NCBI RefSeq assembly: GCF_014337215.1
Contig: NZ_CP060635.1
Span: forward strand, 1,005,501-1,069,500
From: Wansuia hejianensis
GTDB taxonomy: Bacteria > Bacillota > Clostridia > Lachnospirales > Lachnospiraceae
DNA: 64,000 nt
Direction: 5' to 3'
Positions 60,640 to 64,000 of this stretch are shown piece by piece (positions within the stretch are counted from its first letter, which is position 1; every line of letters begins with the position of its first letter). The notes under the pieces are model-generated. The model searched no databases and was not told the DNA's origin. It saw nothing but the letters and a program-made list of their open reading frames with translations. Position numbers and translations under genes: made by a program.

Positions 60640-61205
60640 CACTCTTCTCTCTCCCCTGTGCGCCGCATAAATATGTGGGCGTTCGTCTTGTATTTCTTTT
60701 CTTTTATAATTTCGTATCCTGAATGGTTCAGCCAGGAAAAGTCTGTCTTCAATGAAGCTTCGATGACAAATAAAGTCCGGTCTGTAATGCAGCCTGCTCC
60801 TTCAAACCGTTCCAAAAGCTCCCGTTCCAGCCCCTTCAAATACGGAGGGTCCATAAAAACCACGTCAAACGGCTCTTCACTCCTCAGCTGTTCCACGGCC
60901 TGTCTGGCATCAGCCACCAGCAGCAATGCGGATTCGGAAAGTCTGGTGAACTGGAGGTTCTCCCTGATACAGGCGGCTGCCCGCCGGTTCTGCTCCACAA
61001 AACAGCAAAAAGCCGCTCCGCGGCTTAACGCCTCAATGCCGATTGCTCCGCTCCCTCCAAACAGGTCAAGGAAACGGCAGTCCGGCAGATAGGGCTGCAG
61101 CATATTAAATAACGTCTCTTTCACACGGTCCGTTGTAGGCCTTGTGTCCGTTCCAGGCACTGTCTTCAGCGGAAGGCTCCTGCATTTACCTGCTATAACT
61201 CTCAT
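60639..61205 (-). CDS. rsmD: 16S rRNA (guanine966-N2)-methyltransferase RsmD
   Basis: 188 aa. FLDLFGGSGAIGIEALSRGA is the SAM motif and FMDPPY the catalytic NPPY-type motif; the N-terminal VIAGKCRSLPL is characteristic. The rsmD-coaD order is conserved. Six bp follow the mgsA paralogue upstream. Confidence 0.95.
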   Translation of the reverse strand: MRVIAGKCRSLPLKTVPGTDTRPTTDRVKETLFNMLQPYLPDCRFLDLFGGSGAIGIEALSRGAAFCCFVEQNRRAAACIRENLQFTRLSESALLLVADARQAVEQLRSEEPFDVVFMDPPYLKGLERELLERFEGAGCITDRTLFVIEASLKTDFSWLNHSGYEIIKEKKYKTNAHIFMRRTGEREE

Positions 61206-61211
61206 GTTTTC

Positions 61212-61616
61212 TCAATCCTCATCCCTGAACTGCTCCCTCCAGTCCAGATCTCCTCTTGCCAGCCCCAGGATCAGGGACTCCGCAGTAGCGATGTTCGTCG
61301 CCACCGGAATATTGTACCTGTCACAGCTTCGCACGATCTGGTACACATCTGGCTCCTTGGGATCAATCATGACCGGGTTATAAAAAAAGATCACCATATC
61401 CATATCTTCCCGCTCGATCATCTCCGTGAACTGCTTGTCTCCTCCGACGCTGCCTGCCAGAAATTTGTGTACTCTCAGATTCGTCACTTCTTCAATTCTT
61501 CTGCCTGTTGTGCCTGTGGCATACACCTCGTGTTTCATCAATATACCTTTATAAGCGATGCAAAAGTCTTCTATCAAACTCTTTTTGCTGTTGTGCGCGA
61601 TGATACCAATATTCAT
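61212..61616 (-). CDS. Methylglyoxal synthase paralogue 2, altered active site
   Basis: 134 aa, same fold and length as the protein at 3280. It keeps the catalytic base (Asp60 in VGGDKQ, for E. coli Asp71), His8 and Asp90, but has Asn9 for Asp20, Asn80 for Asp91 and Lys87 for His98. So it lacks exactly the residues that paralogue 1 keeps, and has the one that paralogue 1 lost. Promoter at 61706-61734; rsmD and coaD follow. Alignment to E. coli is by eye from memory. Confidence 0.85.
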   Translation of the reverse strand: MNIGIIAHNSKKSLIEDFCIAYKGILMKHEVYATGTTGRRIEEVTNLRVHKFLAGSVGGDKQFTEMIEREDMDMVIFFYNPVMIDPKEPDVYQIVRSCDRYNIPVATNIATAESLILGLARGDLDWREQFRDED

Positions 61617-61705
61617 GGTTCCATACTCCTCTCCTCGACGGTCACTGTCCGCAGCCAGGCCAGAAAGCGCCGGTCTGCCATCAGCAACCCTTGATGCTCA
61701 TGGAT

Positions 61706-61734
61706 ATTATAACAAATAACTAAAAAATTCGCAA
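61706..61734 (-). promoter_or_regulatory. Promoter of the mgsA2-rsmD-coaD operon
   Basis: Minus strand: TTGCGA (complement of 61729-61734), 17-base spacer, TATAAT (complement of 61706-61711). The 314-bp gap 61617-61930 otherwise shows no gene. Confidence 0.7.
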
Positions 61735-61930
61735 TTATTTTTGCAATTTTATACGGAATCACCATCCAAAAGTTATTGTTCGCTCCGTGAACAGCAGCTT
61801 CCATACGCTTGAAAAAACTGCCAGTTTATTTTATCTGTAAACACATATACTACCAGCGTAACGAATTAACGTTACATTATCTCAGAAAATTAAAAACAAA
61901 AAATCAAAAAACAAAGGAGGCGTATGAACA

Positions 61931-62152
61931 ATGGCTAATCGTTCATCTAATACGACTGCAGTACCGGAAGCAAAAGGCGCACTGGACCGTTTCAAATTCG
62001 AGGTGGCAAATGAACTGGGTGTTCCCCTTTCTGAAGGATATAACGGAAACCTGACTTCCAAGCAGAACGGATCTGTAGGTGGCTATATGGTGAAGAAAAT
62101 GATCGAAGCTCAGGAGCGTCAGATGTCTGGCGGTTCCGGTCAGCAGTTCTAA
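61931..62152 (+). CDS. Alpha/beta-type small acid-soluble spore protein
   Basis: 73 aa. ALDRFKFEVANELGV (with the GPR cleavage region) and the GYNGNLTSKQNGSVGGYMVKKM block, read in part as NGSVGGYMVKKMI, identify the family that coats spore DNA. GGAGG lies 10 bases before the ATG at 61931; an ATG at 61924 in another frame gives only four codons overlapping the start. A sporulation-type promoter could not be assigned with confidence. Confidence 0.95.
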   Translation: MANRSSNTTAVPEAKGALDRFKFEVANELGVPLSEGYNGNLTSKQNGSVGGYMVKKMIEAQERQMSGGSGQQF

Positions 62153-62171
62153 TCATTTCATCATGAAACAG

Positions 62172-62235
62172 GATCTCAGTTGACTGAGATCTAAAAAGAG
62201 AGACTGCCGTATTCCAGAATACGACGGTCTCTCTT
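62172..62235 (+). terminator. Double hairpin terminator after the spore protein gene
   Basis: GATCTCAG (62172-62179)/CTGAGATC (62184-62191) with TTGA loop, then a longer imperfect stem (62196-62213 with 62218-62235) ending CTCTCTT. The convergent gene ends at 62257, so it may serve both. Confidence 0.75.
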
Positions 62236-62256
62236 AGCGTGCCTCAGGGCGGCTGG

Positions 62257-62730
62257 TTATAGCTCGAAGCTTCCGGTAATATTCTCGTTGATCACGTAAT
62301 ATGCAGTAGTCTCTTCCGGCTTCACATAAAGCTTCACATCTTTTAAATCTCCTGCGTCTCTTCCCAGTTCAGCAGTCCATATTTCCTTCACCCTGGCAAA
62401 CAGATCCGCAGACGCCAGTTCCTTTCCGCTAAACTGAAGGATCAGAGAGGTGGATGGCTCTTTTTTAACCGCTTCCTTCTTGGAAGCCGTCTTACGCGAA
62501 ACTGTTTTTTTAGCCGGGGCTTTCTTAGCAGCGGGCGCTTTCCTGGCCGGGGCTTTCTTATTTTCTTTTACTGTATTCTTTGCAGACTCCTTAACAGGCT
62601 CTGCAGTTTCTTTTGTAGGTTCTTTTGTTGCAACTGTCTGTTTTGGTTCTTCTGTTGTCTTTACAGCATTCGTGGATGTCTTCTTTACTTCAGCTTTTAC
62701 TGCGGCAACTGGTGCTTTTTTTTCTGCCAT
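62257..62730 (-). CDS. Lys/Ala-rich histone-H1-like protein with DUF6465-type C-terminus
   Basis: 157 aa. Residues 1-95 are a low-complexity Lys/Ala/Thr/Glu region with PAKK/ARKA-type repeats, and the last 60 residues form a compact domain (ILQFSGKELASADLFARVKEIW ... VKPEETTAYYVINE, quoted in parts). The basic tail suggests nucleic-acid binding. GGGAGG precedes the ATG at 62730. DUF6465 identity is from memory. Confidence 0.8.
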   Translation of the reverse strand: MAEKKAPVAAVKAEVKKTSTNAVKTTEEPKQTVATKEPTKETAEPVKESAKNTVKENKKAPARKAPAAKKAPAKKTVSRKTASKKEAVKKEPSTSLILQFSGKELASADLFARVKEIWTAELGRDAGDLKDVKLYVKPEETTAYYVINENITGSFEL

Positions 62731-62852
62731 TTCACATTCCTCCCACGTTTCGTATAATAACCACATCTTTTCCTGCTTATCATAACGTTTTTTTTGGGCA
62801 TTTTCAAGAGAAGCGCCGCAAGTTTGTCAGTAACGACCAAATTCCATAGTTT

Positions 62853-64000
62853 TCATAGCAAAATGTCAGCATTTTGACGTTCAAGATAATGCTCCAAAGC
62901 CTCACTCAGCAGCCTGTTCTGAGGCAGTTTCAGCTCAGGATCCAGCTCCAGAATCTCACGCACCGCGGCGCTGGATTCTTTTAATATATCCGCATCCTGA
63001 TAGATATCCGCGATCTGGAAGTCCGCAATTCCGCTCTGCCGGATTCCGAAGAGATCCCCCGGTCCCCGAAGCTTCAAATCCTCTTCGGCGATGTAAAAGC
63101 CATCGTTTGATCTATTCAGGATGTCCAGACGCCGGGATGTTTCTTCCTTCTCATCACCCTGCATGAAAATACAGTAAGACTGTGCCTCACCCCGCCCTAC
63201 CCGGCCGCGGAGCTGATGAAGCTGTGCCAGCCCGAAGCGTTCGGCATTCTCAATCAGCATGACTGTGGCGTTGGGCACATTGACGCCCACTTCCACAACT
63301 GTTGTGGAAACAAGGATCTGGATCTCATTCGCCGCAAAAGCTTCCATGATCTCATTTTTTTTCTGCGCCTTCATCTGGCCGTGCAGCGGCTCCACACGGA
63401 TGCCGGCAGGCATCCGTTCCCTCAGGCGGCTGCTGTAATCCATCACATTCTCACAATTCAGCTCTTCATTCTCTTCTACCATGGGACAGATCACATATAC
63501 CTGATGGCCGGCCGTTATTTCCCGTTCCATGAACTGATAGGCGTTCGGCCGCCAGGAGGTGCCTACCACACAATTCTTGATCGGAAGGCGGCGGGCCGGC
63601 AGCTCATTCAAAACAGATATGTCCAGATCGCCGTACAGGATAATCGCCAATGTGCGGGGAATCGGGGTAGCGCTCATGACGAGAACATTGGGAGGATACC
63701 CTTTCTCAGTCAGAAGCGTTCTCTGACGCACACCGAACCTATGCTGCTCATCAGTGATTACCAGAGCCAGATCCCGGTATACGACCTTTTCCTGGATCAG
63801 CGCGTGAGTTCCAACGATCATCTTTGTCTCTCCGGAAGCAATCTTCTCATAGATCTCCCGCTTCTCCTTCTGCGTACAGCTGCCCTTCAGCAGCACAGGA
63901 CGGGCGTCTGTGATCTGATTTTCTTCCAGCAGGCGGCACAGTGATTCATAGTGCTGGACAGCCAGCACTTCGGTAGGAACCATCAGGGCGCTCTGGTATC
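62853..64000 (-). CDS. recG: ATP-dependent DNA helicase RecG, C-terminal part
   Basis: Frame open to the window end on the minus strand (382 residues visible; 5' end beyond 64000). Helicase motifs Ia (ALMVPTEVLAVQH), II as ITDEQHRFGV (DEQH), III SATPIPRT, and V/VI (VSTTVVEVGVNVPNA, HQLRGRVGRG) match RecG, which remodels stalled replication forks. The ATG at 63983 is an internal codon. Confidence 0.95.
   Translation of the reverse strand, partial: YQSALMVPTEVLAVQHYESLCRLLEENQITDARPVLLKGSCTQKEKREIYEKIASGETKMIVGTHALIQEKVVYRDLALVITDEQHRFGVRQRTLLTEKGYPPNVLVMSATPIPRTLAIILYGDLDISVLNELPARRLPIKNCVVGTSWRPNAYQFMEREITAGHQVYVICPMVEENEELNCENVMDYSSRLRERMPAGIRVEPLHGQMKAQKKNEIMEAFAANEIQILVSTTVVEVGVNVPNATVMLIENAERFGLAQLHQLRGRVGRGEAQSYCIFMQGDEKEETSRRLDILNRSNDGFYIAEEDLKLRGPGDLFGIRQSGIADFQIADIYQDADILKESSAAVREILELDPELKLPQNRLLSEALEHYLERQNADILL

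Noticed and set aside
61931..62054. A sigma-G promoter for the spore protein near 61825-61854
   Set aside because: A TATACTA-like -10 can be seen, but the -35 region fits poorly, so it is not listed as a feature.
62450..62785. Ala/Phe/Val-rich plus-strand frame
   Set aside because: Antisense artefact of the Lys/Ala-rich repeat region on the minus strand.

Overview
The window is a chromosomal segment of a low-to-medium GC, spore-forming member of the Clostridia, most likely family Lachnospiraceae. This is inferred from gene content and order: PBP2-minD-minE-rodA-mgsA, yggS-sepF-ylmH-lspA-rluD, rplU-prp-rpmA-obg-yhbY-nadD-yqeK-rsfS, an L27 with the cleavable Firmicute N-terminal extension, an alpha/beta-type spore protein, a YlbJ-type protein, and GAAC-N4-GTTC LexA boxes. 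No species name can be given from sequence alone.

Layout. 1-4.7 kb: a cell-wall and division operon (PBP2, MinD, MinE, RodA, methylglyoxal synthase paralogue 1, DD-carboxypeptidase). 4.8-5.2 kb: a small P-loop protein. 5.35-12.7 kb: a cobalamin riboswitch with its own terminator in front of a Nik/Dpp/Opp-type ABC importer (binding protein, two permeases, two ATPases) and a LysR regulator fused to a SAM methyltransferase; the arrangement suggests cobalt or corrinoid-related uptake. 12.9-21.9 kb: an adaptor-like protein, YggS, SepF, YlmH, AroB, LspA, a pseudouridine synthase, a cytidylate-kinase-like protein, a TtcA-like protein and an AI-2E-family permease.

22-29 kb holds the most unusual element: a complete-looking filamentous prophage (inovirus type) of about 5.7 kb, bounded by a 19-bp direct repeat (23219 and 28933). 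It carries a rolling-circle Rep, a Zot/pI-type ATPase, pVI-like and pIII-like proteins, a 54-residue major-coat candidate, small membrane proteins, an ssDNA-binding candidate, a ribbon-helix-helix repressor candidate with palindromic operators, and a hairpin-rich noncoding region. The right repeat is half of a near-perfect 34-bp inverted repeat that looks like a dif site. A XerS-like tyrosine recombinase lies just outside the left repeat, so the phage probably uses the host Xer system. A phage promoter at the left end points out of the prophage towards that recombinase gene.

29.2-41.4 kb: a LysM protein divergent from lexA with three LexA boxes, then a long leftward ribosome and translation cluster (rsfS, yqeK, nadD, yhbY, obg, rpmA, prp, rplU), degV, a CPBP protease, RNase G and a two-gene B12/radical-SAM pair. 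41.5-48.1 kb: a membrane-protein remnant, a PepSY lipoprotein, an orphan HicB and the leftward operon hisZ-hisG-hisD-hisB-hisIE. 48.2-64 kb, mostly leftward: recU, lepB, two pseudouridine synthases, YgiQ, RsmF-like, a small alarmone synthetase, an M23 peptidase, PepD, then a YlbJ-type protein behind a strongly folded leader, a coiled-coil protein, coaD, rsmD, methylglyoxal synthase paralogue 2, a spore protein, a histone-H1-like basic protein and the C-terminal part of recG.

No tRNA, rRNA, CRISPR array or insertion sequence was recognised. Functional names rest on motif recognition by eye; no database search was run.
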